Part shown: piece by piece, positions 45,860 to 58,279 of the stretch
How the letters are laid out: each line of letters begins with the position of its first letter
Position numbering within the stretch: position 1 is the first letter of the stretch
Notes under the pieces: model-generated
What the model was told of the DNA's origin: nothing
The model's database searches: none
What the model saw: the letters and a program-made list of their open reading frames with translations, nothing else
Position numbers and translations under genes: made by a program
Source: Tiliqua scincoides
Lineage: Eukaryota > Chordata > Lepidosauria > Squamata > Scincidae
Direction of reading: 5' to 3'
NCBI RefSeq assembly: GCF_035046505.1
Contig: NC_089822.1
Location: forward strand, 267,169,024 to 267,233,023
Length of the DNA: 64,000 nucleotides

Positions 45860-46790
45860 CATGAATCTATTTTTTTAAATCCTTTTTTATTTGTGAATAA
45901 AAATAACAACAGCAAAATTAAAAAGAAAATAAAAAAAGAAATGTACACAATGTACATGGTAAACGCTGATTACAAAGCTTATCAATTGGTAAATTACAAA
46001 AAGGTTAATAACCAATCTATGCATGAATCTCTAAAGAAAGGCTTCCAAATGTCCCAAAATATATCCATACAGAGTGGTCTACTATAAGCCAAACATTATA
46101 AGCTAAAGTTAAAAGATCCTCAGTCCATGAAAGAATAGTGGTGGGTGGGCCACTTCTCTTTTCAGTGCTTCAATACAAATCTTTTGGCTACAGTAAGGGA
46201 CATCTGCAAGAGGGATCTGAAGGCCTTAGGGATGGACCTCAACAAGTGGGAAACCCTGGCCTCTGAGCGGCCCGCTTGGAGGCAGGCTGTGCAGCATGGC
46301 CTTTCCCAGTTTGAAGAGACACTTTGCCAACAGTCTGAGGCTAAGAGGCAAAGAAGGAAGGCCCATAGCCAGGGAGACAGACCAGGGACAGACTGCACTT
46401 GCTCCCAGTGTGGAAGGGATTGTCACTCCCGGATTGGCCTTTTCAGCCACACTAGACGCTGTGCCAGAACCACCTTTCAGAGCGCGATACCATAGTCTTT
46501 CAAGACTGAAGGTTGCCAATACAATACAATACAAAGGGCACAGAGAGTCCCTTTTCCATCATCCTGCAGGCAATGTCCACAAAATTGGTAGATAACTCAA
46601 AAGAATGCAAGTACTACAAATGTCAAAGTTTGTTGTAATATAAAATCAATAGAAGGAACCTCTTCCGAAAGGGATTGTATCCCTATACAAGACCACAGGA
46701 CATGTGTGAATGATGCTTCAGGTGTACCATGATGGCAAAAGTTAGATTCTTATGTTGAGCTTCTTACTATCTTACTATTTCTAACACTAT
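45860..46790 (-). mobile_element. L1-like LINE 3' region with a knuckle-LINE insert
   Basis: The reverse strand reads a decayed C-terminus (CPVVLYRDTIPF ..., then KREVAHPPLFFHGLRIF) and an A-rich 3' end near 45880. It is interrupted at 46180-46526 by the 3' end of the CCHH LINE (DICKRDLKALGMDLNKWETL ... CSQCGRDCHSRIGLF). CAATACAAA stands on both sides (46171-46179 and 46527-46535). The L1 assignment rests on faint similarity. Confidence 0.5.
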
Positions 46791-46794
46791 ATGC

Positions 46795-47250
46795 CCTGGG
46801 GGCTGGGGATAAGAATAGGTTCTCAGTTTGGCTGTACTTGTCATAAGAGGTGACTAAACAGCCATCAGGTAGATGGGACCCTTTAGCCTGGGAAGGCAGC
46901 TCATCTGAGAGAAGGAAAACTCTGATCCCAAACCTCCACTGCCTTGTGGCTACATCCAGTTATGGAAAAGGCTTCAGGAGTCAACCTCGAGGCAAAATCC
47001 GGAGCCGGAGTCCCTGAGGCAGTTCATGGCTGAACACAGTCACGTTCTGGCAACTCCTGCGACGCCGCTGGAACCAACCGTATTGGCCTCTGCCTTTCCA
47101 TTGGACCATTTCAGCAACTTGGAGAGGGGGGATTTGCTGCTTGGGTAACAGCCTATCCTCCATATCTACTTTACCCAGGCTTCGCGCACTGGAGAGGACG
47201 CTCTGTTCCAGAGCCACCATTCAGAGTCTTCCGAGACTGAAGGATGCCAA
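46795..47250 (+). mobile_element. Half-LINE, copy 4 (well preserved)
   Basis: Full unit from CCTGGGGGCTGGGGATAAGA through GGCTTCAGGAGTCAACCTCG, GCCGGAGTCCCTGAGGCAGT, AGAGGGGGGATTTGCTGC to CAGAGTCTTCCGAGACTGAA and GGATGCCAACAAC. Confidence 0.8.
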
Positions 47251-47616
47251 CAACAGCTTACTATGAAGGAGCTGTGATGTTCAATAAGCCCTAATTTGTA
47301 TTTGGTTTTTTTGCTGAATCAAATACTCTCCTTCCATACACTCTGGTCACCATGAGTCTCCCTCGTTCCTCTGCATTCCCTTTCTTTTCTCCTGTGTTGC
47401 TCCCTCCATCATCCTCAGCAGGTTTCCTTGACTTTTCTCCCACTTCCACATTCCACCTCTTCTCCACTGCTCTTGTGCTTCTGACTCTCGCTGATCCTCT
47501 GTCCGCCACTCCTTGCCCCTCTCCCCCCTTCCCTCACTCCTTCCTCTTGTATTCCTCCTCCAATCCTTCCAACAGGCTGGTACCAGGGCCCTCATCCTGG
47601 CCCATGTGATACCTAC

Positions 47617-47730
47617 ATAAGAACATAAGAAGAGGATCAGGTCAAAGGCCCTTCTAGTCCAGCTTCCTGATTCTCACAGTGACCCACCAAATGCTTCAGG
47701 GAACACACTAGATGACAGACACAACCTGTG
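47617..47730 (-). mobile_element. CR1-like LINE 3' end
   Basis: ACATAAGAACATAAGAAG, then CTTCTAGTCCAGCTTCCTG and CACAGTGACCCACCAAATGC. Confidence 0.65.
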
Positions 47731-47898
47731 TCCTATGAGCTGTCCTGTCTCCCACAGATGCAGCATTATCAGACTCAGCAGACTTGGCAAGGCACAGCAA
47801 GGACATCAGAGCAAAATTCTCTCAGCCCCGCTGTTTGCCCTTGCCTCGCCACTGTGATGCCATAGGCTGCCGGGGCTCTGTCAGCAACACCTCTTTAA

Positions 47899-48083
47899 GA
47901 GTGCAAGCCTAACCCCTTATGTCAGTGCTTTCCAGCACTGACATAAGGACAACGCAGCTCCAAGGGAAGGGAACAAACATTCCCTTACTTCGAGGAGGCC
48001 TCCGTGAGTGACACCCAACTACAGGATGCCACACATGTCCCATGGGCTGGAAAGCACTGACATAAGGGGTTAGGATGGCACCC
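47899..48083. mobile_element. MITE flanked by TTAA, copy 2
   Basis: Inverted ends GAGTGCAAGCCTAACCCCTT and AGGGGTTAGGATGGCACCC, with TTAA at 47895-47898 and TTAG at 48084-48087. The inner TATGTCAGTGCTTTCCAGC palindrome is as in 5972-6174. Confidence 0.7.
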
Positions 48084-48475
48084 TTAGTGGCAATGAATCC
48101 CACAGGCTTAGTATGTGCAGTGTGAAGAAATACCTTCTATTGTCCATTCTAAGTTTCCTGATAATTAATATCATAGATGGACCTCTAGTGTTGTGAGACA
48201 GGGAGGAAAAAATGGGTTACAGGAAAGATCAAAACTGTACTTGGTTATCTGAGTATCACTTTAATCTCTAAATGTATAAGCTGGACATTCCTAAATTCTA
48301 CTCAACATTTTCATACGTGTTCTTTCCTTGAATTCATTGATATCTGGATTCCATGTGTAATGGTTTTATCAGATTATTATGAGCTGATGAAGTTGATGTT
48401 TTATCAATGAACTAGTTTGGAATGTTGTAATATCGATGAGAACCATCACCCATGATTTCGTTCACCACTCCAAAA

Positions 48476-48561
48476 ATTCAAATGGTTTCTCTACAGCATG
48501 AATTTGTTCATGACAAGAAAGAGTTAAGTGCTCATAGAATCTCTTTCCACACTAAAGGCAT
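48476..48561 (-). pseudogene. Relic last finger of gene C, out of frame and beyond the stop
   Basis: The reverse strand in the shifted frame reads KCL-stop-CGKRFYEHLTLS then CHEQIHAVEKPFEF, a 26th finger. It was cut off when two bases were lost from the linker (GGGGAGAAGCC became GGGGAAGCC near 48567), giving HMGEAI and TAA. Confidence 0.75.
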
Positions 48562-51110
48562 TTATATGGCTTCCCCCATGTGGGTTTGTTGATGCCGAGT
48601 CAGATTTGAGCACAAACTGAAGCTCTTTCCACACTCTAAGCATTCATATGGTTTCTCCCCTGTGTGGGTTCGTTGATGCCGAGTAAGGTTTGAGGTCTCA
48701 CTGAAGCTCTTTCCACACACAAAACATTCATATGGTTTCTCCCCTGTGTGGGTTCGTTGATGCCGAGTAAGGTTTGAACTCTCACTGAAGCTCTTTCCGC
48801 ACTCTAAACATGTGTATGGTTTCTCTCCTGTGTGGGTTCTTTCATGCGCAGACAGGTGTGTGCTGTTACTGAAGCTTTTTCCACACTTCAAGCAGTTATA
48901 TGGTTTCTCCCCTGTGTGTGTTCTTTGATGTGTAGAAAGATTTAAGCTCCCACTGTATTTCATTCCACACTTCAAAAATTTATATGGCTTCTCCCCTGTG
49001 TGGGTTCTTTGATGTGCAGAAAGACTTACGCTCTCTCTGAAGCTCTTTCCACATTCCAAACATTTATACGGTTTCTCTCCAGTGTGGATTCTTTGATGTA
49101 CAGTCACATGTGAGCTGCGACTAAAGCTTTTTCCGCACTCTAAGCATTTATATGGCTTCTCCTTTGTGTGGGTTTTTTGATGTGAAGTTAGGCTTGAGCT
49201 TACACTGAAGGTCTTTCCACACTCCAAGCACTTATATGGTTTCTCCCCTGTGTGGGTTCTTCGATGGACAGTAAGGCTTCCAGTCTCCCTAAAGCACTTT
49301 CCACATTCTAAGCATGTATATGGCTTCTCCCCTGTGTGGGTTCGTTGATGCCGAGACAGGTTTGAACTTGCAATGAAGCCCTTTCCACACTGTAAGCATT
49401 TATATGGTCTCTCCCCTGTGTGGGTTCGTTTATGCAAAGTCAGGCTTGAGCTGTCATTGAAGCTCTTTCCACACTCTATGCATGTGTACGGTTTCTCCCC
49501 CGTGTGAGTTCGTTCATGCACAGCCAGTTGTGTGCTGTTACTGAAGCTCTTGCCACACTGTAAACATTTATACAGTTTCTCCCCTGTGTGGGTTCGCTGA
49601 TGCCGTGTCAGGTCTGAGCTCCCAATGAAGCCTTTTCCACATTGTAAACATTTATATGGTCTCTCCCCTGTGTGGGTTCGCTGATGAAGAGTCAGGCTTG
49701 AGCTCTCACTGAAGCTCTTTCCACACTCTATGCATGTATACGGTTTCTCCCCAGAGTGGGTTCTTTCATGCACAGTCAGGCTTGTGCTGTTACTGAAGCT
49801 TTTTCCACACTTCAAACATTTATATGGTTTCTCCCCTGTGTGGGTTATTTGATGTGAAGAAAGACCTACACTCCCACTGAAGCTTTTCCCCCATTCCAAG
49901 CATTTATATGGTTTCTCTTTGGAGTGGGTCCTTTGATGCACAGTCAGATATGAGGCATGACAGAAATTCTTTCCACACTCCAAACATTTATATGGTTTTT
50001 CTCCAGTGTGGATTCTTTGATGCACAGCAACATGTGAGCGATGAGTGAAGCTCTTTCCACACTCCAAGCACTTATATGGTTTCTCCCCTGTGTGTGTTTG
50101 TTGATGCCGAAGCAGGCAAGAGCTCCCATTGAAGCTTTTTCCACATTCTAAGCATTTATATAGTTTCTCTCCTGCATGATTTCTTTGATGCCGAGTCAGA
50201 CTTGAGCTCAAACTGAACCTCTTCCCACACTCTAAGCATTTATATGGTTTCTCTTCTGTGTGTGTTTTTTGATGCAAAGTCAAGCTTAAGCTCACACTGA
50301 ACCTCTTTCCACACTCTAAACATCTGAATGGTTTATCTTTGTGGTTTCGCTGATGCCGAGTCAAGCTTGAGCTCATACTGAACCTCTTTCCACACTCTAA
50401 GCATTTATACGGCTTCTCCCCTGAGTGAGTTCTTTGATGCCATATCAGGCTTGAGCTCACACTGAATCTCTTTCCACACTGTAAGCATTTATGTGGCTTC
50501 TCCCCTGTGTGGGTTCTTTGATGTCTAGTGAGGTTTCCACCTTCACTAAAGCACCTTCCACACTCCAAGCATTTATATGGTTTCTCCCCTGTGTGGTTTC
50601 TTTGATGTGAAGTCAGGTGTGAGCTCCGAATGAAGCTCTTTCCACAGAGTAAGCATTTGTATGGTTTCTCCCCTGTGTGGGTTCTTTGACGTGTTGTAAG
50701 TTCTGACTTACTGCTGAAGGTCTTTGGACATTGACCGCATTTCTCCTTTCTATTTCCAGTTTCTTTCTCTGGATCTACTGGGGTGATGTTCATATCCCCA
50801 CTGTGATGAGGATCAGATTTTTTTCTCCAATCCTCTGTCTGGTTTCCCTTCATTCCTGTGCTGGCTTCTCCATGCAATGGGCACTTATTCCTTCTCACCC
50901 CTTTCTGATATTCAGGTTGGACTGAGATGTCATGGTAGTCAGAATCCTGACAAACAACAGATTTTGTCTTCCAGACCAGCGCTGGGTTTCCCTCCTGACT
51001 CTCTGATATGTCCTGGTCTCTAAAAGTCATGTCCTTTGTGTCAACAACAGTCCTTTCCAGTGACACCCCACACAGCTTCCTTTGATCTTCACTGTCTTGT
51101 TCATTGCTTC
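48562..51110 (-). CDS. KRAB zinc-finger gene C, last exon with 25 C2H2 fingers
   Basis: Acceptor GTCTGTTCCAG precedes 51110. In phase 1 it reads [20 protein letters not shown], then [20 protein letters not shown] (spacer), a degenerate first finger ([18 protein letters not shown]) and 25 fingers ending at TAA 48562-48564. Helices are varied, for example [18 protein letters not shown] and SESSNLTRH, unlike the uniform array of B. Fingers 11-13 and 14-16 look like a three-finger duplication. Finger 10 (CLEWG) and finger 21 (FLKCG) lack a zinc Cys. With exons 1-3 the protein is 971 residues, the most intact model in the window. Expected role: KRAB-dependent nuclear repressor. Confidence 0.92.
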
Positions 51111-51689
51111 CTGGAACAGACAGAGAGAAGTTTGATTACCAATGCAATAGAGAAAGGGAAGATCTAAAGCACACTCCTAGGCATGTATACTTAGAAGTAA
51201 ACCCCAATGGATTCAGCAGCACTGAATCTGAGGAAATGATAAATAGGATTGCAGTCCTGCTCAGGGCTGTGACTATCAGTTAGATGTTTGAGGAATGTGA
51301 AAATCCTGGCTGCTTTCCCTGTTGCAACCTGGCCCAAGCACAGGATACAGGCAGCTTTGTTAGCCCTGGTCACCTCCCGGTCGCCTCATCCTGTGCCATC
51401 CTGTATTGCCCTTGAGGCAGTGAAGGTTTATCACCAACTAGGCAAAGCAAGGGGGAAAAAAATCAGTGCCACCACCTTTCTGCATTTTCTTGGCTAGGAG
51501 GTGTCTCTTGGCAAGAACAAGCTTGCAGATGAGATTTTCCATCTGATTTTGTGTGCTTGCATCCTGCCCATCTCAGTGGAGTTGCTCCATTCATGGCCAC
51601 TAAAAAAGATGGCTTGCCAACTGTCCTTTCCTAAGCCATCGATAGAAGAACAGTGGATTCATTTTTTGAAGCTGGATCACATGGCCAGC

Positions 51690-53612
51690 AGCATTAAGGG
51701 GAATAATAAAAGCTTCTTCAAACATGTTAGAAGCAGGAAACCCGCCAGAGAAGCGGTTGGCCCTCTGGATGGTGAGGGAGGGAAAGGGGAGATAAAAGGA
51801 GACTTAGAGATGGCAGAGAAATTAAATGAGTTCTTTGCATCTGTCTTCACGGCAGAAGACCTTGGGCAGATACCGCTGCCTGAACGGCCCCTCCTGACCA
51901 AGGAATTAAGTCAGATAGAGGTTAAAAGAGAAGATGTTTCAGACCTCATTGATAAATTAAAGATCAGTAAGTCACCGGGCCCTGATGCCATCCACCCAAG
52001 AGTTATTAAGGAATTGAAGAATGAAGTTGCAGATCTCTTGACTAAGGTATGCAACTTGTCTCTCAAAACGGCCAAAGGTGCCAGAAGATTGGAGGATAGC
52101 AAATGTCACGCCTATCTTTAAAAAGGGAAAGAGGGGGGATTCGGGAAACTATAGGCCGGTCAGCCTAACATCCATACCGGGTAAGATGGTGGAATGCCTC
52201 ATCAAAGATAGGATCTCAAAACACATAGACAAACAGGCCCTGCTGAGGGAAAATCAGCCTGCCTTCTGTAAGGGTAAGTCTTGCCTCACGAACTTTTTAG
52301 AATTCTTTGAAAAGGTCAACAGGCATGCGGATGCGGGAGAACCCGTGGACGTTATATATCTGGACTTTCAGAAGGCGTTCGACATGGCCCCTCACCAAAG
52401 GCTACTGAATAAACTCCACAGTCAGGGAATTAGAGGGCAGGTCCTCTCCTGGATTGAGACCTGGTTGAAGACCAGGAAACAGAGAGTGGATGTCAATGGG
52501 TAATTTTCACAATGGAGAGAGGTGAAAAGCAGTGTGCTCCAAGCATCTGTCCTGGGACCATTGCTCTTCGACCTCTTCATAAATGACCAGGAGACAGGGC
52601 TAAGCAGCAAGGTGGCCAAGTCTGCAGATGACACCAAACTTTTCTGAGTGGTGAAGACCAGAAGTGATTGTGAAGAGCTCCAGAAGGATCTCTCCAAACA
52701 GGGAGACTGGGCAGCAAAATGGCAGATGCGTTTCAATGTAAGTGTAAAGACATGCACATTGGGGCAAAGAACCAAAACTTTCCATATAGGCTAATGGGTT
52801 CTGAGCTGTCTGAGACAGATCAGGAGAGAGATCTTGGGGTCCTTGTGGACAGCTCCTTGAAAGTGTCGATCCAATGCGTGGCAGCAGTGAAGAGGGCTAA
52901 TTCCATGCTTGGGATCATTAGGAAAGGCACTGAGAATAAGACAGCTAATATTGTAATGTCTTTGTACAGCTCGATAGTAAGGTCACACCTGAAGTATTGT
53001 GTCCAGTTCTGGTTGCCACATCTCCAAAAGGATATAGTGGAGATGGAAAAGGTGCAAAAGAGCAACCAAAATGATTGCTGGGTTGGGGTACCTCCCTTAA
53101 AAGGAAAGGCAAGAACGATTGGGCCTCGCCTGAGGGGAGACATGATTGAGACATACAAAATCATGCAAAGGGTGGACAGACAGGATAGAGGGTTGCTGTT
53201 TTCTGGTAACATTACACCTGAACCAGCGGACATCCATGACAGCTGAGTGTCGTGAGAGTTAGGACAGACAGAAGAAAATATTTCTTTACCCTACATGTAA
53301 TTAATCTGTGAAACTCCTTGCCACAGGAAGTAGTGATAGCATCTTGCCTGGATGCCTTTAAGTGGGGATTGGACACATTTCTGGAGGAGAAGTTCACTAC
53401 GGGTTACAAGTCATAGTAGGTCTGTGCAAACTCTTGGTTTTACAGAATGGCTGCCTCTGATTGCCAGACGCAGGGGAGGGCACCGGGACGAAGGTTGTGT
53501 CTGTTGTCTTGTGTGCTCCCTGAGGCATTGGAGGCCACTGTGAGATACAGGAAGCTGGACTAGATGGGCCTTTGGCCTGATCCAGCCGGGCTTATGTTCT
53601 TAGTTATTAAAT
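51690..53612 (+). mobile_element. CR1-like LINE, nearly complete reverse transcriptase region
   Basis: Lies antisense in intron 3 of gene C. Frames read KSPGPDAIHPRVIKELKNEV, then DWRIANVTPIFKKGKRGDSG, NYRPVSLTSIPGKMVECLI, VDVIYLDFQKAFDMAPHQRL, then SADDTKLF (the FADD catalytic block, F to S) and GVLVDSSLKVSIQCVAAVKR. The end has [19 protein letters not shown] and a tail with AGCTGGACTAGATGGGCC. It carries at least two frame changes and two stops (one at 52501). The 5' part with the endonuclease is missing. Confidence 0.88.
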
Positions 53613-54291
53613 AGCATTGTCAGTGTCTTAAAGGTTTTGTTCTTACAACCAGACCTGAGGAGAGGGGAGCAAAGGAGCAAAATGCTCAGGGCCCTTTCTT
53701 CAAGGGAGCCTGGGCCATAACAATGCAAACTATAGAGTACAAAAGAAATTTATTACAAAATAAATCTGGGGACCTCAGTCTCTAGGGCTGTATTTCCACT
53801 ACAGTTTTAATCTACTTTCAAAGCTCTTCTATTACCCTAATGCATTCTGGAGACTGTGGTTCATTAAGGGTAGCTCTAAAACAGGGGAGTCAAACATAAG
53901 GCCCGGAGGGGGGGCAGGATGGGACCCGCGGAAGCTTTTTATCCAGCCCTCAGGCTCTCAGCTGCTGAACAGGGCTGAGGTGTTACTGCTGAAAGGGAAG
54001 CCCACTTGAAAATTGAGCTCTCCCATATCTTGAATATGATCAAAATGCAGCTTATGAGTTCCCAAGTGAGAAAAAGTACTTATTTTTGGTCATAAACTGT
54101 TTAATGACATCACTTCCTTCCCAATGACATCACTTTCGGCCCTCAGCAGACATTATCAATGCTATTCGGACCTCTGTATGAAATGAGTTTCACACCCCTG
54201 CTCTAACAGCTCTCAAATTCCTTAACAAACTACAGTACCCAAGAATGATTTGGAGGAACAGAAGTGCACTGAAAGTGGATTAAAGCTGTAT

Positions 54292-54470
54292 ATAAGAAGA
54301 GCCCCACTGGGTCAGATCAAGGGACTGTCTAGTGCAGCTTCCTGTATCTCACAGCAGCCCACCAGATGCCCCAGGGAGCACACAAGACAACAAGGTAATC
54401 GAATCCTGTTACTTCTCCCTTGCACCTGGAACTCAGAGATAGGCTACCTCAAAAACCCAAAGGTTGCATG
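54292..54470 (-). mobile_element. CR1-like LINE 3' end
   Basis: AAGAGCCCCACTGGGTCAG, TCTAGTGCAGCTTCCTG, CAGCCCACCAGATGCCCC, reverse of the LINE tail. Confidence 0.7.
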
Positions 54471-54666
54471 GAGTGTTGGAAACTTCCTGTCTCTCAAAGG
54501 AGATTTCATAGTTTTCAAATAACATTACTTAGGCCCTGCTCAGAACCAGGAGGGCAAAACAGACATTTGCTACCCGTTCCCTTGGAAAATCATTACAGTG
54601 CTAAATGCTAACAGTACTTCACACTTTTCAGCCACCTCCAAAAAAAGCTAAGGGATCCCGACTTAC

Positions 54667-54793
54667 GCAGAAAAGCTACGTTCTCTTGATTCTCCAGCAT
54701 CACTTCCACATACAGAGCCTTCTGGCCTGGGTCCAACAGAGCCCACTCCTCCTCGGTGAAATACAGGGCCACCTCCTCAAAGGACACCAGACC
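54667..54793 (-). CDS. Gene C exon 3: KRAB-A box
   Basis: A 127-bp exon with acceptor TGCCTTTCAG and donor CTGC/GTAAGT, reading [40 protein letters not shown] and FLR. It is more diverged from A and B than they are from each other ([20 protein letters not shown]), but all KRAB-A hallmarks are kept. Phase 1 leads into exon 4. Confidence 0.92.
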
Positions 54794-55148
54794 CTGAAAG
54801 GCACAAATCATCCCTAATCAACACACATTTCCAATCAAACACTGAAAGGACGCGAGAGAACCATGTATTTTCCTGCAGAGCTCAATGGTTCATGGACACT
54901 CTGCCTTTCTGCAGTTTAAAAATGTGGTCAGTTGGCCAGTTGAGTATTTAAGCTTTTGTTCATTTTTATTTGCAGGGGGGGGCCCAAATACTTGGATTCA
55001 GTTGTCTGTGGATTGGGCCCGGGGCTTCCCCCTGCATGCACCCCCCAGGGACCTCAGGGCGCCTCTGACATCTTGCAGCACCAGAAGAGGCATCCCTAGA
55101 ACAAAGAAGGCTTCTCCCTGCAGGCTTCCCTGGTCACCTGGCCCTTAC

Positions 55149-55231
55149 CTGAGCAGACTCTGCAGCAGCCGCTCCTTCTCCGGCCCAGGGAGGAAGCGAT
55201 CCAGAACTCACCACTGAGGCCACTCCACTGC
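55149..55231 (-). CDS. Gene C exon 2: linker exon
   Basis: An 83-bp exon between CTCCCTCCCAG and CAG/GTAAGG. It reads G/SGVASVVSSGSLPPWAGEGA then AAAESAQ, open in the phase fixed by exons 1 and 3. Same length and borders as gene A exon 2. Confidence 0.85.
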
Positions 55232-55682
55232 CTGGGAGGGAGACAGCAGGGAAGCGAACTTATTCCTCCAGTTCAGGGAATATTGTACTTGTTCTGCTTG
55301 CATCCAGGCCCTGGTTCTCATCTTCCTTTGGACCGTCCTCCCTTCCTTCCAGATCCCCTATCCCCCCAGCACCATTGTGCCTTCCCCCTCCCTGTGTCTC
55401 CCTGTGAGGCTGCACTACACTGCTGCTTCCCACTCACCACTCCTGTCTGCTGCAGAACAGTGCAAGCCACTTCCAGCAGTGCGCTAAGTGTGCATTGCTC
55501 CTCTTCAGTACAGGCAGGGTTCTGTGGGGGTCAGCCTGGCAACTCACTGACCACACTGCAGACCCACTTTTCCTTGGCTGCCTCCTTGGAGGCGAGGAGG
55601 CCATCCAGGAGGCCAGCCTGGCAGCCTTCATATCCGTTACACAGTTCAGGCCTACTGGATTGAAGGCTTGAGGCCATCTTCA

Positions 55683-56868
55683 GAACATAAGAACAGCCCC
55701 AGTGGATCAGGCCATTGACCCATCTAGTCCAGCTTCCTGTATCTCACAGCGGCCCACCAAATGCCCCAGGGAGCACACCAGATAACAAGAGACCTCATCC
55801 TGGTGCCCTCCCTTGCATCTGACATAGTCCATTTCTAAAATCAGGAGGTTGCACATACACATCGTGGCTTGTACCCCGTAATGGATTTTTCCTCCAGAAA
55901 CATGTCCAATCCCCTTTTAAAGGCATCCAGGCCAGTTGCCATCACCACATCCTGTGGCAAAGAGTTCCACAGACCAACCACACGCTGAGTAAAGAAATAT
56001 TTTCTTTTGTCTGTTCTAACTCTCCCAACACTCAATTTTAGTGGATGTCCCCTGGTTCTGGTGTTATGTGAGAGTGTAAAGAGCATCTCCCTAACCACTC
56101 TGTCCATCCCCTGCATAATTTTGTATGTCTCAATCATGTCCCCCTCAGGTGTCTCTTTTTTAGGCTGAAGAGGCCCAAACGCCATAGCCTTTCCTCATAA
56201 GGAAGGTGCCCCAGCCCCGTAATCATCTTAGTCGCTCTCTTTTGCACCTTTTCCATTTCCACTGTCTTTTTTGAGATGCGGCGACCAGAACTGGACACAA
56301 TACTCCAGGTGTGGCCTTACCTTCGATTTGTACAACGGCATTATAATATTAGCCGTTTTGTTCTCAATACGCTTCCTAATGATCCCAAGCACAGAATTGG
56401 CCTTCTTCACTGCTGCCGCACGTTGGGTCGACACTTTCATCGAGCTGTCCACCACCACCCCAAGATCTCACTCCTGATCTGTCACAGACAGCTCAGAACC
56501 CATCAGCCTATATGTGAAGTTTTGATTTTTTGCCCCAATGTGCATGACTTTACACTTACTGACATTGAAGCGCATCTGCCATTTTGCTGCCCATTCTGCC
56601 AGTCTGGAGAGATCCTTCTGGAGCTCCTCACAATCACTTCTGGTCTTCACCACTCAGAAAAGTTTGGTGTCGTCCGCAAACTTAGCCACTTCACTGCTCA
56701 ACCCTGTCTCCAGGTCATTTATGAAGAGGTTGAAAAGCACCGGTCCCAGGACAGATCCTTGGGGCACACCGCTTTTCACCTCTCTCCATTGTGAAAATTG
56801 CCCATTGACACCCACTCTCTGCTTCCTGGCCTCCAACCAGTTCTCAATCCATGAGAGGACCTTATCTT
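55683..56868 (-). mobile_element. CR1-like LINE, 5'-truncated, in gene C intron 1
   Basis: The reverse strand reads [52 protein letters not shown] (intact FADD), [40 protein letters not shown] and LKLSVGRVRTDKRKYFFTQR, to the tail GTTCTTATGTTCTG. A few stops break it. It is the best match to the copy at 51.7-53.6 kb, but here in the same sense as the gene. Confidence 0.88.
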
Positions 56869-57267
56869 GTACAGTGGATCTTGTACAGCGGTGCAGTGAG
56901 TGGAGACCCATGAGCAATGCTGATGCGCAGCCTGGAGATAGGGCTGGTCCAGTCAAGACATGGCCTGATGTGGCCACTTTGAACAATGGGCTGGAGGAAG
57001 TGGAGAATGCGGGGCACGGCCTGCATGTGCCCCCACCACACACCCAGATGCTTCACCCCACACTCCAAGCAAGAGGAGAACTGGGGCAGCAACCACTCAT
57101 GTCTCCCTTCAGCCGCAGGGCATTGTGGGATCCTGGTTTGAATGCTCCCCTTCCGCAAGCCAGAAACACCAGACTGCTCTGCCTCCACTTCTGTGGCCTC
57201 CCAGCTACGGCCAGGCAGCCCCGGACCGGCAGGCCTCATCCTTACTCTGACTTCTAATGCCCTCAGT

Positions 57268-57576
57268 CAGGGGTCTCCAAACTTTTTGGCCAGAGGGCCG
57301 CATCCAATGTCTGGCACAGTTTTGAGGGCCGAAAAGAATTTAAATATATTTAATAAATAAGAGATGGAACTTAGATGTGTGAATTAAATGCATGAATGGG
57401 CTCATTCATTCAACCCCTCTGGCCCTTAGACACCCTCCAGATGCAACCAGAGCGCAGTTCCAGTCATGTTTGGCAAATGGGCCAGGGGCTTTCTGGGGAC
57501 AAGAGGCTGGTCGTGGGCTGGATAAAGGCTCTCCGTGGGCCGCATCTGGCCCCAGGGCCGGGTTTGGAGACCCCTG
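57268..57576. mobile_element. hAT MITE in gene C intron 1
   Basis: Perfect 15-bp inverted ends CAGGGGTCTCCAAAC and GTTTGGAGACCCCTG. Target duplication CCCTCAGT (57260-57267) and CCCTAAGT (57577-57584), 7 of 8. Confidence 0.9.
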
Positions 57577-58279
57577 CCCTAAGTGCTCCTCCTGGGTCAT
57601 AGTCACGCAAGCAGGGTGGGTGGAAGAGGCCAGGTAATAACTTTTCGATGGGCAACAAAATAGAAGGGGCTACAAAGCTTTAGGTGCCACAGACAAGAGG
57701 ACTTGCTCTCTGGGGCTCCGGAGGCACCACTACAACCAAGGGCAAAATTGCAGGGAAGCAAATTCAGGACTTGCAGGAGGTGCCATTGATTGCAAGAGGC
57801 TGCCCAGCCCACAGGGGTCTGCCTGGCACACAGCAGGCTCTCCCTGGAATGCGAGGTGGGGCCAGACTGGGTGGCATCCCTTCCAGCTTGAATGCTATGC
57901 GATTCTGTGGCTGCAATCCTGGCTCCCTTACACGGAAGTAAGGACCACTGATCTCCAGGGGGCTGACTTCAGAGGAGGAACCTGTGGGACTGCTACAGGT
58001 GACAGCCAAGGATGAGATCTGTTCCTCCCTGGGGTGCAAATGCCACCTCGTCTCTTCTTCCCCCCCCCCTTCCGCCTGCCCGTCTGACCTCTGCTCCTGC
58101 CTGCCCAGTTCGGTGCCAGCAGCACCGGGAAGCTGCAAAGTAGGGAAGAGCAACATCCAGAGGGACAGGCTGGTGTGTGTGTGTGTGGGGGGGGGGGTCT
58201 CATGTGGGTCCTCGAGTAGACCCCCAGCGCGGGGCTAAAGGCACCCCAATAAAGACCCAAAGGAATGTGAAGGCGGCCC

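Noticed and set aside
47291-47609. Overlapping ORFs of 72-85 codons on both strands
   Set aside because: Pyrimidine-rich low-complexity sequence with no domain or conservation seen in the window.
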